This document shows, one piece after another, positions 24,478 to 33,317 of a DNA stretch of 64,000 nt. Position numbers and translations under genes: made by a program. Numbering within the stretch: the first letter of the stretch is position 1; the number at the start of each line of letters is the position of its first letter. The stretch lies in assembly GCF_039522165.1 (NCBI RefSeq), contig NZ_BAAADE010000009.1:1-64000 (forward strand). Direction: 5' to 3'. Below the pieces are notes generated by a model. That model had not been told where the DNA came from and made no database searches. It saw nothing but the letters and a program-made list of their open reading frames with translations. The stretch comes from Paenochrobactrum glaciei. Its GTDB lineage: Bacteria; Pseudomonadota; Alphaproteobacteria; Rhizobiales; Rhizobiaceae.

Positions 24478-25832
24478 TGGCAAGGCGCGCGCAATATCGC
24501 CCGTTACAGGTGCTGTTAAACAATCGCTTGGTTGGGTTTTTGCGGAAATTTCCAAGCAATGCCATTGAGTTTCAATATGATGTCTCATGGCTTGAGCGTC
24601 CCAACAGCTTTCCGATTTCGTTGTCGCTGCCTTTGCGCGAAGATGCTTATCGGGGGGAGGTGGTGAGTGCGGTTTTTGACAATCTCTTGCCGGATTCACC
24701 GCATTTGCGTCGTTTGGTTGCCGAGAAAACCGGCGCGCGCAGTGCTGATGCCTACGGGCTCTTGCAAGCCATTGGCCGTGATTGTGTCGGTGCCTTGCAG
24801 TTTTTGGATGATGAAGACGATCATAGCCTTGAGCATAAGATCGAAGGCGAGGTGGTGGATGATAATCAGATTGAAGCCATTTTAAACAATCTGGCCTTGG
24901 CACCTTTGGGGCTGGGGCGGGATAGTGATTTTCGCATTTCTGTGGCTGGCGCACAGGAGAAAACGGCTCTTTTGCAATATCAGGGCCAATGGCTGAAACC
25001 TTTTGGCACGACACCGACGACACATATTTTTAAGACGCAGATTGGCACTTTGCCCAATGGCATTGATCTGACCAATAGTGTTGAAAATGAATTTTACTGC
25101 ATGAGCCTGTTCAAAGCCTTTGGGCTGCTGGTTGCCAATGTGGAAATGCAGATTTTTGGTCAGACAAAAGCCTTGGTGATTGAGCGCTTCGACCGCGTCT
25201 GGCGGGAAAATGCCCAAAATAAGAGGGGAGGGGAGGGGAGAAGAGGGGAGCGCTTGTTGCGACTGCCGCAGGAAGACATGTGTCAGGCTCTATCCTGCCC
25301 GCCTAGCCTTAAATATCAGGCTGATGGTGGCCCTGGCATTGTGCAGGTGCTTAACCTTTTAAAAGCGGGAGATGACCCGCAAAGCGATCAAACGCGGTTT
25401 ATGATTGCGCAGATTTTGTTTTGGATGATTGGCGCTACCGACGGACATGCGAAAAATTTCAGTATTTTTATGCTGCCAGGCGGTGGTTTTAAAATGACGC
25501 CTTTTTATGATATTTTGACGGTATTGCCAAATCTGGCGCAAAAAGAAATCAATCGCAGACAGATGAAGCTTGCAATGTCGGTGGGGCAGAACAAGCATTA
25601 TCTGTGTCACGAAATTCAGCCGCGCCATTTTATGCAAAGCGCCACCAAAGCCGGTATTGCCAAAAATGTGGTGCGGGATGCGTTTGAATATATAGTTGCC
25701 CATTTTGATCAAGCATTTGAAAATGTCGTGCAAGTTTTGCCGGATGATTTTCCGTTTTCATTGCATGAACTGGTCAAAGCTTCTGCCGATGAAAAACGAA
25801 AACTGATTGAGCAATATTGCCAAGAGCTTTAG
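24477..25832 (+). CDS. hipA: HipA-like serine/threonine kinase toxin
   Basis: A 451-residue HipA. In E. coli HipA phosphorylates glutamyl-tRNA synthetase and causes persistence. Seen here: the N-terminal domain (FSYDVSWLERPNSFPISLSL-like text near residue 25-45, LPDSPHLRRLVAEKTGARSA), the ATP-loop region ISVAGAQEKTALL, VIERFDR, the catalytic loop GATDGHAKNFSIF with its aspartate, and the metal-binding MTPFYDIL. All key residues are present. Odd: an insertion of about 12 residues (KRGGEGRRGERLL) between VIERFDR and RLPQED, encoded by a G-rich repeat (25225-25248). The start overlaps the hipB stop. Confidence 0.9.
   Translation: MARRAQYRPLQVLLNNRLVGFLRKFPSNAIEFQYDVSWLERPNSFPISLSLPLREDAYRGEVVSAVFDNLLPDSPHLRRLVAEKTGARSADAYGLLQAIGRDCVGALQFLDDEDDHSLEHKIEGEVVDDNQIEAILNNLALAPLGLGRDSDFRISVAGAQEKTALLQYQGQWLKPFGTTPTTHIFKTQIGTLPNGIDLTNSVENEFYCMSLFKAFGLLVANVEMQIFGQTKALVIERFDRVWRENAQNKRGGEGRRGERLLRLPQEDMCQALSCPPSLKYQADGGPGIVQVLNLLKAGDDPQSDQTRFMIAQILFWMIGATDGHAKNFSIFMLPGGGFKMTPFYDILTVLPNLAQKEINRRQMKLAMSVGQNKHYLCHEIQPRHFMQSATKAGIAKNVVRDAFEYIVAHFDQAFENVVQVLPDDFPFSLHELVKASADEKRKLIEQYCQEL
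25225..25248 (+). repeat. G-quadruplex-forming repeat inside hipA
   Basis: Four runs of GGGG (25225-28, 25230-33, 25235-38, 25245-48) separated by loops of 1, 1 and 6 bases on the coding strand. The unit GAGGG/GGGGA repeats every five bases, so loss or gain of one unit would shift the hipA frame. It encodes a basic, glycine-rich insertion not expected in HipA. Confidence 0.8.
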
Positions 25833-25852
25833 TTCTTTGGGTTTATAAGTAT

Positions 25853-25896
25853 AAACGGCAATCTTAAAAGCTTGAAATCATTGACGATTGCCGTTT
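25853..25896. terminator. Possible bidirectional terminator between hipA and bioB
   Basis: AAACGGCAATC and GATTGCCGTTT form an 11-pair stem around a 22-base loop, between two convergent genes. The T/A tracts are short, so termination strength is uncertain. Confidence 0.5.
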
Positions 25897-25901
25897 AAAT
25901 T

Positions 25902-26879
25902 CTATTCAGCTGCTTCTGTGCACTGTGCCATATTGGCTGGTGCGAAGCGCATGCCAAGGCGATCAATCATGGATTGGTCCTGCCAGGCAGCCGGATTGCC
26001 GGTGGTGAGCAAAACATCGCCGACAAAAATAGAATTGGCACCGGCTAAAAAGCATAAAGCCTGCAATTCTTCACTCATGCCCGTGCGGCCGGCGGAAAGG
26101 CGCACCACACTTTGCGGCATTAAAATGCGCGCTAAAGCGATGGTTCTTACCAGTGCAAAGGGATCAACTGGTTGCGCACGCTGCTGAACCGGTGTTTTGT
26201 CGATCTCGTTCCAGAGATTAATCGGCACGCTATCGGGGTGGGCGGGCAATGTGGCCAGTGTCACAAGCATGGAAATGCGGTCTTCGAGCTTTTCGCCCAT
26301 ACCCAAAATGCCGCCGCAACAGACTTTAATACCGCCTTTGCGCACATGCTCCACTGTTTCCAAGCGGTCTTCCATGGTTCGGGTGGTTGCAATTTCGCGG
26401 TAATATTCAGGCGATGTATCAATATTATGATTATAAAAATCGAGCCCTGCGGCTTTGAGTTGCGCAACTTGTTCCGGCGATAACATGCCAAGCGTCATAC
26501 AGGTTTCCAAACCCATTTCGCGCACACCTTTGACCATGGCGCAAAGCTTGTCCATGTCACGGTTTTTCGGGCTACGCCATGCAGCACCCATGCAAAAGCG
26601 TTGCGCACCTGATGTTTTGGCACGCCGCGCGGCCTTTAGCACATCATCGACATCCATCAGCTTGGTGGCTTTGACGCCGGTGTCATGGTGGGCGCTTTGT
26701 GAGCAATAGCCGCAATCTTCCGGGCAACCACCGGTTTTAATTGATAAAAGGCTTGCTGTTTCAATCACTGTAGGGTCGAAATAGTGACGATGAATGTCTT
26801 GTGCACGGTGCATGAGATCGGGGAAGGGCAGCGCGTGAATAATACGCGCTTCTTCCATGCTCCAGTCGGTGCGGATCAT
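25902..26879 (-). CDS. bioB: Biotin synthase
   Basis: A 325-residue radical-SAM enzyme that inserts sulfur into dethiobiotin, releasing 5'-deoxyadenosine. The radical-SAM cluster motif is CPEDCGYCSQS (residues about 53-63), and ETCMTLGMLSPEQVAQLKAA, YNHNIDTSPEYY and RLSAGRTGMSEELQALCFLA are BioB blocks, the last with the arginine that binds the [2Fe-2S] cluster. It follows bioY with a four-base overlap, so import and synthesis share a transcript driven from the BioR-box promoter upstream of bioY. No other bio genes are in the window. Confidence 0.96.
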   Translation of the reverse strand: MIRTDWSMEEARIIHALPFPDLMHRAQDIHRHYFDPTVIETASLLSIKTGGCPEDCGYCSQSAHHDTGVKATKLMDVDDVLKAARRAKTSGAQRFCMGAAWRSPKNRDMDKLCAMVKGVREMGLETCMTLGMLSPEQVAQLKAAGLDFYNHNIDTSPEYYREIATTRTMEDRLETVEHVRKGGIKVCCGGILGMGEKLEDRISMLVTLATLPAHPDSVPINLWNEIDKTPVQQRAQPVDPFALVRTIALARILMPQSVVRLSAGRTGMSEELQALCFLAGANSIFVGDVLLTTGNPAAWQDQSMIDRLGMRFAPANMAQCTEAAE

Positions 26880-27436
26880 GGGTTTCTTCCCTTAGCAAAG
26901 CTTTGCCAGCCACAAATAAGCGCAACGCTTAAAGCGACTTTAACCAGATCGCCAAATAAGAATGGGGTGAGACCGGTGGCCACCAGATTGCTGGCGGGTA
27001 CAAATGCTGTCAGCCAGAGCAGGCCGCAAATATAGGTCACAGCCAACCCGATCAGCATGGCAGCACCTGTGCGCAGGAGATTGCCTGAAGCAGCCAAAGT
27101 TGGTGTCAGCCAGCTGGCGAGCAAATAACCGATCAAATAGCCGCCCGTTGGCCCCATCGCATAGGCAAAACCGATGCCACGCTCAGGTGAGCCGGAAAAA
27201 ACCGGTAAACCGCTTAGGCCAGCGGCGAGATAAGTGGCCATTGCCGCAAAACCGAGACGTGGCCCGAGAGCGACCGATAATGTCAGGACTGCCAATGTGT
27301 GTAAGGTCATTGGAACCGGCCAGAATGGGATTTGCACCTTTGCAGCGATGGTAATGAGAGTTGCTGCGCACAGCACAAGGCCAAATTTTTTGACCAAAGT
27401 GGAAGGAGCGAGGCTTTGTTTTGCCGTTACCAGCAT
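26876..27436 (-). CDS. bioY: Biotin transporter BioY (ECF S component)
   Basis: A 186-residue integral membrane protein with six helices. Family text: KVQIPFWPVPMTLHTLAVLT, YLAAGLSGLPVFSG and GPTGGYLIGYLLASWL. It is the biotin-binding unit of an energy-coupling-factor transporter, or works alone; no bioMN genes are seen here. It heads a two-gene operon with bioB. A BioR box lies 25 bases upstream of its start. Confidence 0.94.
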   Translation of the reverse strand: MLVTAKQSLAPSTLVKKFGLVLCAATLITIAAKVQIPFWPVPMTLHTLAVLTLSVALGPRLGFAAMATYLAAGLSGLPVFSGSPERGIGFAYAMGPTGGYLIGYLLASWLTPTLAASGNLLRTGAAMLIGLAVTYICGLLWLTAFVPASNLVATGLTPFLFGDLVKVALSVALICGWQSFAKGRNP

Positions 27437-27460
27437 ATTATAATCTCCGATTATTCTGAA

Positions 27461-27470
27461 TTATCTATAA
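27461..27470 (-). promoter_or_regulatory. BioR operator box 1
   Basis: TTATCTATAA fits the alphaproteobacterial BioR consensus TTATMKATAA exactly. It lies 25 bases before the bioY start codon, within the expected promoter. BioR is a GntR-family repressor of biotin genes; its gene is not seen in this window. Confidence 0.8.
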
Positions 27471-27543
27471 TAAGTGATCGAACTTTAAAAATGCAAGCTA
27501 AATAATCTATTATTTTTTAAGTGAGAAGGATTGCTGGTAATAA

Positions 27544-27553
27544 TTATAGATAA
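27544..27553 (-). promoter_or_regulatory. BioR-like box 2
   Basis: TTATAGATAA again fits TTATMKATAA exactly (it is the inverted form of box 1), 83 bases further upstream. Whether it is used is unknown; the region is AT-rich. Confidence 0.5.
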
Positions 27554-27699
27554 TTTAAATAAGTCATTATAATTATTATGTAAAATTTGAAATTTTAGCC
27601 GATTGAAATTAGAGGAATTTAGAGGAAGGGCATATATTTCCTGATTTCTACGATTTTAAATGGGAGGCGAGCAGATTTTTTAGAAACAGTTTTACAATT

Positions 27700-27709
27700 T
27701 TATCTATAA
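27700..27709 (-). promoter_or_regulatory. BioR-like box 3
   Basis: A third exact match, TTATCTATAA, about 240 bases upstream of box 1 in the same gene-free stretch (27437-27982), which otherwise shows nothing recognisable. It may be chance in AT-rich DNA or may serve an unseen rightward promoter. Confidence 0.35.
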
Positions 27710-27982
27710 TTTGAGTCGCAGAATAAACGCGAAGATGCAGCATTCATTCGCAGATCGGCGAAGGGGGAAATTGATCGACATAAGAAAGAGATTAAGCCTG
27801 CAAAACCTTGTTTGAAACTGCGGTGATTTTTATATATAAGGCAAAAGCAAGCCGGACGATTAATCCGGCATGTACATTATCTCGATGAGATAAGAGATCA
27901 CTGCTTTTTTATGAAGCCGCATTCGGGACGACCCGAACAGTGTAATTCAGGCGGGGACGACCCCAAAAGTGGTTGTTTAAAA

Positions 27983-29128
27983 ATGTCCCGACTGACACAT
28001 TCCCCCCAGCTTGTCACCGCTTTCAAACTCATCACCATCTGGTGCGTGGTGGCTGTATTTTTACTGTTTGGCTCAAATTGGTTCAGTGCAGAAATGTCGC
28101 TTGGCACGGCACTCATCGGCTTTGCAATTTTGTTTACGACGATTTTGGCCGCATCTTTTGGTGTGGTGCATGAAGCGGATGAATTGGCGCAACAATTGGG
28201 CGAGCCTTACGGGACGCTTATCCTGACCTTATCGATCGTCTTAATCGAAGTGATTTTGATTGTTTCGGTGCTGTTGGGGCCGGGTGAGGCGCCAACTATC
28301 GGGCGTGATTCAATTTTTGCGGTGATGATGATCATCATGAATTTGGTCACCGGCCTTTGTTTGCTGGCCGGAGCATTGCGCCATGGCGAGCAGGAGTATA
28401 ATGCTCAAGGCGCATTGTCTTATGTGTCGATGATTATCGTGCTGGCAGGCATGGCATTTTTGCTGCCCAATACATTGCTGCAAAATTTAGGTGGCTTTTC
28501 TGCCATACAGGCAGTGGTTATCGCCAGCCTAACGATCCTGATTTATGCGAGTTTTCTATATTTCCAGATGGGGCAATATAAAACGCACTTTCAGCAGCCG
28601 CCAATGGGGGCGATGTCGATTGCCCGCGTTGAAAGCGCTGAGGGCGAACAGGTTGAAAAAGTGCGGCTTGATATGCGCAAAAACATTGGCCATGCCATCA
28701 AGCTTGTCGCTTTCATGGTGCCGATTGTTTTGTTGTCCAAATATCTGGCAATCATCATTGATTATGGCGTGGCAACAACCGGCGCGCCGATTGCGCTTGG
28801 CGGTTTGTTGATTGCTATCATTGTTTTCACGCCGGAATCTATCACGGCGGTTAAAGCAGCGCTGAATAATGAAACGCAGCGCGCGGTTAATCTATGTCTT
28901 GGGGCATTTGTTTCGACGGTCGGCCTGACGGTTCCGGCGGTGCTGGCAATTGGCCTATTGACCGGAAAAACCGTGATCTTTGGTATTTCAGCCATTGAAA
29001 CCGTGCTTTTTGCACTGACGATCGGTTTGAGCGCTTTTACCTATCTGGGGCAGAAAACCACCGCTATTCAGGGGCTTTTGCATCTGGTGCTGTTCGCGGT
29101 TTACACGCTGACATTGCTCACTGCATAA
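27983..29128 (+). CDS. Calcium/proton antiporter, ChaA-like
   Basis: A 381-residue cation/proton exchanger of the CaCA superfamily. It has about 11 membrane helices in two inverted halves, each with the acidic signature: GEPYGTLILTLSIVLIEVIL in the first and IVFTPESITAVKAALNNETQ in the second. Length and text match ChaA. The start at 27983 (MSRLTHSPQ) is chosen on family length; there is no clear ribosome-binding site, and an upstream in-frame start at 27911 would add 24 odd residues. A terminator follows directly. Confidence 0.88.
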   Translation: MSRLTHSPQLVTAFKLITIWCVVAVFLLFGSNWFSAEMSLGTALIGFAILFTTILAASFGVVHEADELAQQLGEPYGTLILTLSIVLIEVILIVSVLLGPGEAPTIGRDSIFAVMMIIMNLVTGLCLLAGALRHGEQEYNAQGALSYVSMIIVLAGMAFLLPNTLLQNLGGFSAIQAVVIASLTILIYASFLYFQMGQYKTHFQQPPMGAMSIARVESAEGEQVEKVRLDMRKNIGHAIKLVAFMVPIVLLSKYLAIIIDYGVATTGAPIALGGLLIAIIVFTPESITAVKAALNNETQRAVNLCLGAFVSTVGLTVPAVLAIGLLTGKTVIFGISAIETVLFALTIGLSAFTYLGQKTTAIQGLLHLVLFAVYTLTLLTA

Positions 29129-29132
29129 AATA

Positions 29133-29164
29133 AAAAAGGCAGCATTTGAAAATGCTGCCTTTTT
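29133..29164. terminator. Bidirectional rho-independent terminator
   Basis: AAAAAGGCAGCATTT pairs with AATGCTGCCTTTTT around a tiny loop; T-runs stand on both strands. It serves the antiporter gene and the convergent deacylase gene. Confidence 0.9.
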
Positions 29165-29168
29165 AATA

Positions 29169-30122
29169 TTAGCTTTTTAAGCGATCGCTGTCTTTGCAGA
29201 GGAAACAAAGCTCCTCATGCAAATCGGCTGAAAGCGAGGCAAAGATAATGGCGCCGTCATAAGGCATGACAATATCACGCCCGTCAGCACGTTTGCCGAT
29301 AATCTCGCCTGCTTTGACCGCTTCACCGGCGGTAAAATGTTTGACCAGACGATCATCAGGATGCTGGCTTAAAATCGGATCGCAGATTTCTAAAGTGCGC
29401 GGGGCGGGCACTTTTGGCTGTATGCCTTTAATCATTCCCAGTGTCAGCATGCCGTTGACGACACAATCATAACCGACCTGCGGCCCTTGGGGGTCAAGGT
29501 GCTGGCCACACTCAACCGTAATGGCATAGCCGCCGGAAAAGCGCATATATTCAGTGGTTCCGACACCATGCAATGAGGCAAGATCTTCGGTCACACCCGC
29601 TTGGCGCTTCATTTCGAGCGCTTTTTCATGGGCAGGAAGCCAGCCATAAACGACCATCGGCAGGCCGAAGGATTTGACCAGTTTTTCTTCAGCTTTCGCA
29701 TATTTGAAAGGCTCAAGTTCACCATCATTGTCATGCGGGCCGATAAGCGCAAAAGCGTGGCCTTGTGAATTAAATGAATGGAGGTCAATCAGCACATCAG
29801 CACTACGAAAAAGCGGGCACAGGACATTGGCCACACGGTCTTCATTATCCTGCGGAATGGCGCTTTCGGCTAAGTTGCGATTGAGATTACGGTCGCCGAT
29901 ACGAGTATTATTATGACGCGCCAGCCCATTAACGACCGGCACGAATGTCACCTGACCGCGCAATAATTGCCGTTTGCCGGAGCGGAATTCTTCCATGAGA
30001 CGAGCAATTGCCAAGGGGCCAGCGGGCTCATTGCCATGCACGGAGCCGGTAACAATCAGGCGCGGGCCTTTATGCAGTCCGTAAAAACTGACTGTTTCGA
30101 TCGAAGTGAGATTGCTTTGCAT
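29169..30122 (-). CDS. Succinylglutamate desuccinylase/aspartoacylase-family zinc deacylase
   Basis: A 317-residue M14-like deacylase. Zinc ligands are in VTGSVHGNEPAGPLAIARL (His and Glu) and LIDLHSFNSQGHAF (His). Also NRNLAESAIPQDNEDRVANV and the C-terminal beta domain (GRDIVMPYDGAIIFASL) are typical. Such enzymes remove acyl groups from N-acyl amino acids or ectoine precursors; the substrate here is unknown. Its start overlaps the end of the L,D-transpeptidase-like gene region directly (adjacent stop and start), so both are co-transcribed. Confidence 0.82.
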   Translation of the reverse strand: MQSNLTSIETVSFYGLHKGPRLIVTGSVHGNEPAGPLAIARLMEEFRSGKRQLLRGQVTFVPVVNGLARHNNTRIGDRNLNRNLAESAIPQDNEDRVANVLCPLFRSADVLIDLHSFNSQGHAFALIGPHDNDGELEPFKYAKAEEKLVKSFGLPMVVYGWLPAHEKALEMKRQAGVTEDLASLHGVGTTEYMRFSGGYAITVECGQHLDPQGPQVGYDCVVNGMLTLGMIKGIQPKVPAPRTLEICDPILSQHPDDRLVKHFTAGEAVKAGEIIGKRADGRDIVMPYDGAIIFASLSADLHEELCFLCKDSDRLKS

Positions 30123-30734
30123 TTATTTGCCCGTCTTATCGCCAAGATTATCATTTGTGGCACTTGCTGATTGAATATCAATCATCATGCCTGGCTTCAA
30201 ACGGCGGGCAAGTTCTTCCAAATGCTCATGCGCTACAACCACACAACCGGCTGTGCCGCTATAATCAGGGCGCGCCGCATGGATGAAAATTGCAGAACCT
30301 GTACCTTTAACCGGCACGGCATCATTCCAGCCGACCGGAATAAAGACATCAAACAGTCTTTCACCACGGCGCGAAGGCTGGTTTTCATCGGTTTCAAAAA
30401 CGAGTTGATTGTAAAATTCACTGTTCGAATCTTCGCTCCAGCGATAATTTTCCGGCTTTGGCAAAAACGGAAAATCAAAGCTGCGGAAAGCATCACTGAA
30501 AACTGTAGGATCATAAAATCCATAACGCAGCGGATAGCGGCCAATCGGCGTTTTGGCGTCCCCTTCGCGCTTATCAGCAGCATTTACCAGACCATTGCGG
30601 CCGGTGGAGCATTTCACGCTCCAGTCGCCGATGGTTAAAATGCCGATATGAGGATTTTGTGCGTCCTGTCCGGTGCGCACAATAATAACCGGTTGCGAGA
30701 GCGTGGAGGCGTTTTCTGAGTGCGTTGTCATCAA
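30123..30734 (-). CDS. YkuD-type L,D-transpeptidase catalytic domain protein
   Basis: A 203-residue protein with the YkuD fold: TPIGRYPLRYGFYDPTVF near the start and the active-site block AIFIHAARPDYSGTAGCVVV near residue 155, with catalytic Cys and upstream His. The motif has TAGC where the classical family has SHGC; this is a known sub-branch. No signal peptide is seen, so its access to peptidoglycan is unclear. It is upstream partner of the deacylase gene. Confidence 0.75.
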   Translation of the reverse strand: MMTTHSENASTLSQPVIIVRTGQDAQNPHIGILTIGDWSVKCSTGRNGLVNAADKREGDAKTPIGRYPLRYGFYDPTVFSDAFRSFDFPFLPKPENYRWSEDSNSEFYNQLVFETDENQPSRRGERLFDVFIPVGWNDAVPVKGTGSAIFIHAARPDYSGTAGCVVVAHEHLEELARRLKPGMMIDIQSASATNDNLGDKTGK

Positions 30735-30843
30735 AGCAAATCTTACACGTTAAAGGGCAACTAAACTGATGAGACAATTACATGGTTTGACTAAAAAACC
30801 AATAATGTAAGAGAACGAGATGATGGCGACTTTTAAAAGGCAA

Positions 30844-30883
30844 AAAGCCGGTTGCATCAGAAAAATTTTGACGCCGCCGGCTT
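30844..30883 (-). terminator. Probable terminator of mtnK
   Basis: On the minus strand AAGCCGG (30883-30877) pairs with CCGGCTT (30850-30844), with a few more pairs inside, and TTTTTG follows. The loop is long, so confidence is moderate. It lies 26 bases after the mtnK stop codon. Confidence 0.5.
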
Positions 30884-30909
30884 CTCATTAGTTTTGCTTC
30901 AAAGATGAT

Positions 30910-32184
30910 CTATTTTGCCTGTTTTGCAGGCTCCAGAAATTCAGCAATAGATTTATATTTCTTCGGGCTTTGCAGGATTTGTGCTGCAAATTGCAGGATT
31001 TTTTTCTCAATGCCCGCACGATTTTCATCATCTTTAATCATATCAACATCAATGACATGGGCGCGGCCAACGGTGCGGCGGATCATTTCTGTGGCAGCAT
31101 AGCCGATACTGTCCTGCAAAAGATTGTCGAGATAATCATGCAGCACGGTGTCAAGCGCTGTAACAGTTGCGCCATTGGTTTGCGCAAAACCTTGATCACT
31201 ATAAGCGCCCCCTGTCCGGCCTTCGTGCCAAAGATGGCTGAATTTTTCTATGAAACCTGACCAGATATCTTCGATCATTTTCAGCACAGAAAGGCGATAA
31301 GCGGCGCGGTCATTCTCCGCTGTTGCATAGGCTTCCTGTGCATAATAATTGATCAGCAAATTGCCGATCAGAATGCCGATATCAAACGCCATCGGCCCGA
31401 AAACCGCAAATTCAGGATCAATGACTTTGGTTTCATCCTCAGTCAGCATGATTGAGCCGGAATGAAGATCGGCATGAAGCAGAGCTTCAGAGCGGGTGAG
31501 AAATTTGTATTTGAGATCGGCCACGCGTAATTTCAGCGCCAGATTATTTTGGATGGCATGGACTGTTTCGTCCAAAGCCGGGCTTGTCCAGCGATTGCTG
31601 TCGGAAGCCATAAATGGCTCGTTGAAAATCAAGCGTTCGGTAATCTCGCATAATTCAACATTACGGGCGAAATAGGCCACCATTTCGCGCTTTTTTGACG
31701 GATCGAGTGCAAAATCCGAGGTGCCATAAAGACATTTGGCCAGATATGTTGAAATATGATCGGCAAATTTTGGATATTCCACGCCATCAATCATGCCTTT
31801 GCGCATGATGATATGGGGGGACAAAAACTCCATCACCATCAAAGACTGCTCGGTGTCAAAATGATGGATATGCGGAATGTAATCCGGTGCAAGGCGTGCA
31901 AATTCGCGCAAAGCTGCGGTTTCAAATGCCAGTCGCTCGCAGGTTAAGGCGCGTGCACCGCCTGACATGCGTGAATATGGCAGCGCCTGTTTGAAAGCGA
32001 GTGCCGCTTGCTTATTGGTGACGAAGAAAACAAAGTTTAAATTGCCGTCGCCAATTTCATCAACGCGCACATCGCTTAAATCATTGCCGAATATTTGATG
32101 AAGATGGGGCTGCGATGCGATGTAACGCTTTAGCGTCTCTTCATTAAAAGCTTTCGCCAATGGCTGGTTGGCTGCGTCCGTCAT
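30910..32184 (-). CDS. mtnK: S-methyl-5-thioribose kinase
   Basis: A 424-residue kinase of the choline/aminoglycoside kinase fold. It phosphorylates methylthioribose (and in some bacteria 5-deoxyribose) at C1. Visible marks: VDEIGDGNLNFVFFVTN at the ATP site, ALPYSRMSGGARALTCERLA, LLHADLHSGSIMLTEDETKV with the catalytic aspartate, and IDPEFAVFGPMAFDIGILIG with the metal-binding residues. The length is that of MtnK. It is divergent from the FadR-type regulator and the big operon with an MtnA-like isomerase, so it most likely starts the same pathway. The canonical later salvage genes mtnB, mtnC and mtnD are not in the window. Confidence 0.92.
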   Translation of the reverse strand: MTDAANQPLAKAFNEETLKRYIASQPHLHQIFGNDLSDVRVDEIGDGNLNFVFFVTNKQAALAFKQALPYSRMSGGARALTCERLAFETAALREFARLAPDYIPHIHHFDTEQSLMVMEFLSPHIIMRKGMIDGVEYPKFADHISTYLAKCLYGTSDFALDPSKKREMVAYFARNVELCEITERLIFNEPFMASDSNRWTSPALDETVHAIQNNLALKLRVADLKYKFLTRSEALLHADLHSGSIMLTEDETKVIDPEFAVFGPMAFDIGILIGNLLINYYAQEAYATAENDRAAYRLSVLKMIEDIWSGFIEKFSHLWHEGRTGGAYSDQGFAQTNGATVTALDTVLHDYLDNLLQDSIGYAATEMIRRTVGRAHVIDVDMIKDDENRAGIEKKILQFAAQILQSPKKYKSIAEFLEPAKQAK

Positions 32185-32333
32185 AATGCCTCAGTTTCCG
32201 GAAGAGATTCTGTCAGACATTTTGCAGATGTGTTTGAGTTTCCTCCAAATGGTTTTCTCAAAACAGGGGCAAAATGAGCATGATCTGACTATTCTCCCAT
32301 TAATCAGATCATATTATTCTACGCATTCGTTTA

Positions 32334-32345
32334 ATTATCATATCA
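32334..32345 (+). promoter_or_regulatory. Candidate FadR-type operator in the mtnK/regulator gap
   Basis: ATTATCATATCA occurs here and, inverted, at 33248-33259, each in a promoter next to the regulator gene. The half TATCATATCA has partial dyad symmetry. It lies between the divergent mtnK and gntR-type genes and could control both. Confidence 0.5.
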
Positions 32346-32429
32346 CAATTTAGAATTTCGCTGTCAATATCTATTGTTATAGAGCGCAGATTACGGCATG
32401 CTGCAAGGGTGGGAGTGAAGAAGGTAGCT

Positions 32430-33203
32430 ATGAGTGATTTGAAAAACGACCTGACGGTTGAAAATTCTGCGGATACGACAACACCGCGCAATATCACGCG
32501 CCAGATCGCTGATGACATCCGTGATAGTATCTTGAACGGTGATCTCAAAATCGGTGAACGCTTGCTGACGGAAGAGGAGCTGGCGGAGCATTATGGTGTT
32601 TCGGGGCCAACCATCCGTGAAGTGCTGAAGCGTTTGGCTGCCCAGCATTTGGTGCGCTCCAAGCGCGGGCCTGGAGGTGGTACTTTCGTCAATCGCCCAA
32701 GCTTTGAACAAGCGCGCGAAAACATGGTCGGCATCATGATGTTGCTGAGCAGTCTCGGCTCGTTTTCTCTGGTTGATATTGCTGAATTTCGCCACGATAC
32801 CGGGCTTATTTGCTTGTCTTATGCCGTGCAAAGACGCACCGATGAAGACCTGATCAATATGGAAAAATTGCTGTTACAGCAAGAAGATGCCTCGATCAGC
32901 GACGTGGAATTTTGCGCGGCTGATGTTGGTTTTCATCAGGCAATTGCGGCTGCCACCGGCAATGGTGTTTATAGCTTCTTCCTGCAAGGATTGCTGGAAG
33001 TATTGATTCCACCTGCCAATATGGTGATGTTCAAATTCCGCGACCGGATGATTATTTGCGGACTGCATCGTCGTATTCTGATGGCGATCTATAGCCGGAA
33101 TAATCGTGCTGCCGAAGAGGCCTTTATTGAATTAATGGACTATTTACGGGTTAAATATGCGGAAGCACAGGACTGGCGCTCCAGTCATGAGGCTGTAAAA
33201 TAG
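32430..33203 (+). CDS. GntR/FadR-family (FCD domain) transcriptional regulator
   Basis: A 257-residue regulator. The N-terminal winged helix is of GntR type (ITRQIADDIRDSILNGDLKI; LLTEEELAEHYGVSGPTIRE; VLKRLAAQHLVRSKRGPGGG). The C-terminal part is the all-helical FCD effector domain, with the histidine/aspartate metal positions partly visible (FCAADVGFHQAIAAATGN, ICGLHRRILMAIYSRN). I placed the start at 32430 because GAAGAAGG precedes it at good spacing. It lies between mtnK and the 13-gene operon and presumably regulates both, answering to a carboxylate or a metal-bound acid. Confidence 0.88.
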   Translation: MSDLKNDLTVENSADTTTPRNITRQIADDIRDSILNGDLKIGERLLTEEELAEHYGVSGPTIREVLKRLAAQHLVRSKRGPGGGTFVNRPSFEQARENMVGIMMLLSSLGSFSLVDIAEFRHDTGLICLSYAVQRRTDEDLINMEKLLLQQEDASISDVEFCAADVGFHQAIAAATGNGVYSFFLQGLLEVLIPPANMVMFKFRDRMIICGLHRRILMAIYSRNNRAAEEAFIELMDYLRVKYAEAQDWRSSHEAVK

Positions 33204-33247
33204 TCTTTTTTGGTATAAAAAATTTAAATATTGCAATTATTAAATTT

Positions 33248-33259
33248 TGATATGATAAT
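33248..33259 (+). promoter_or_regulatory. Candidate FadR-type operator before the 13-gene operon
   Basis: TGATATGATAAT is the exact inverted copy of 32334-32345. It lies 59-70 bases before the start of the MtnA-like gene, in an AT-rich leader that fits a promoter. Confidence 0.5.
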
Positions 33260-33317
33260 ATCTTTCAAGCGGGCAAATAACATATTGGGAGCGATATGAG
33301 CCTGCTTGGAGGAAATT

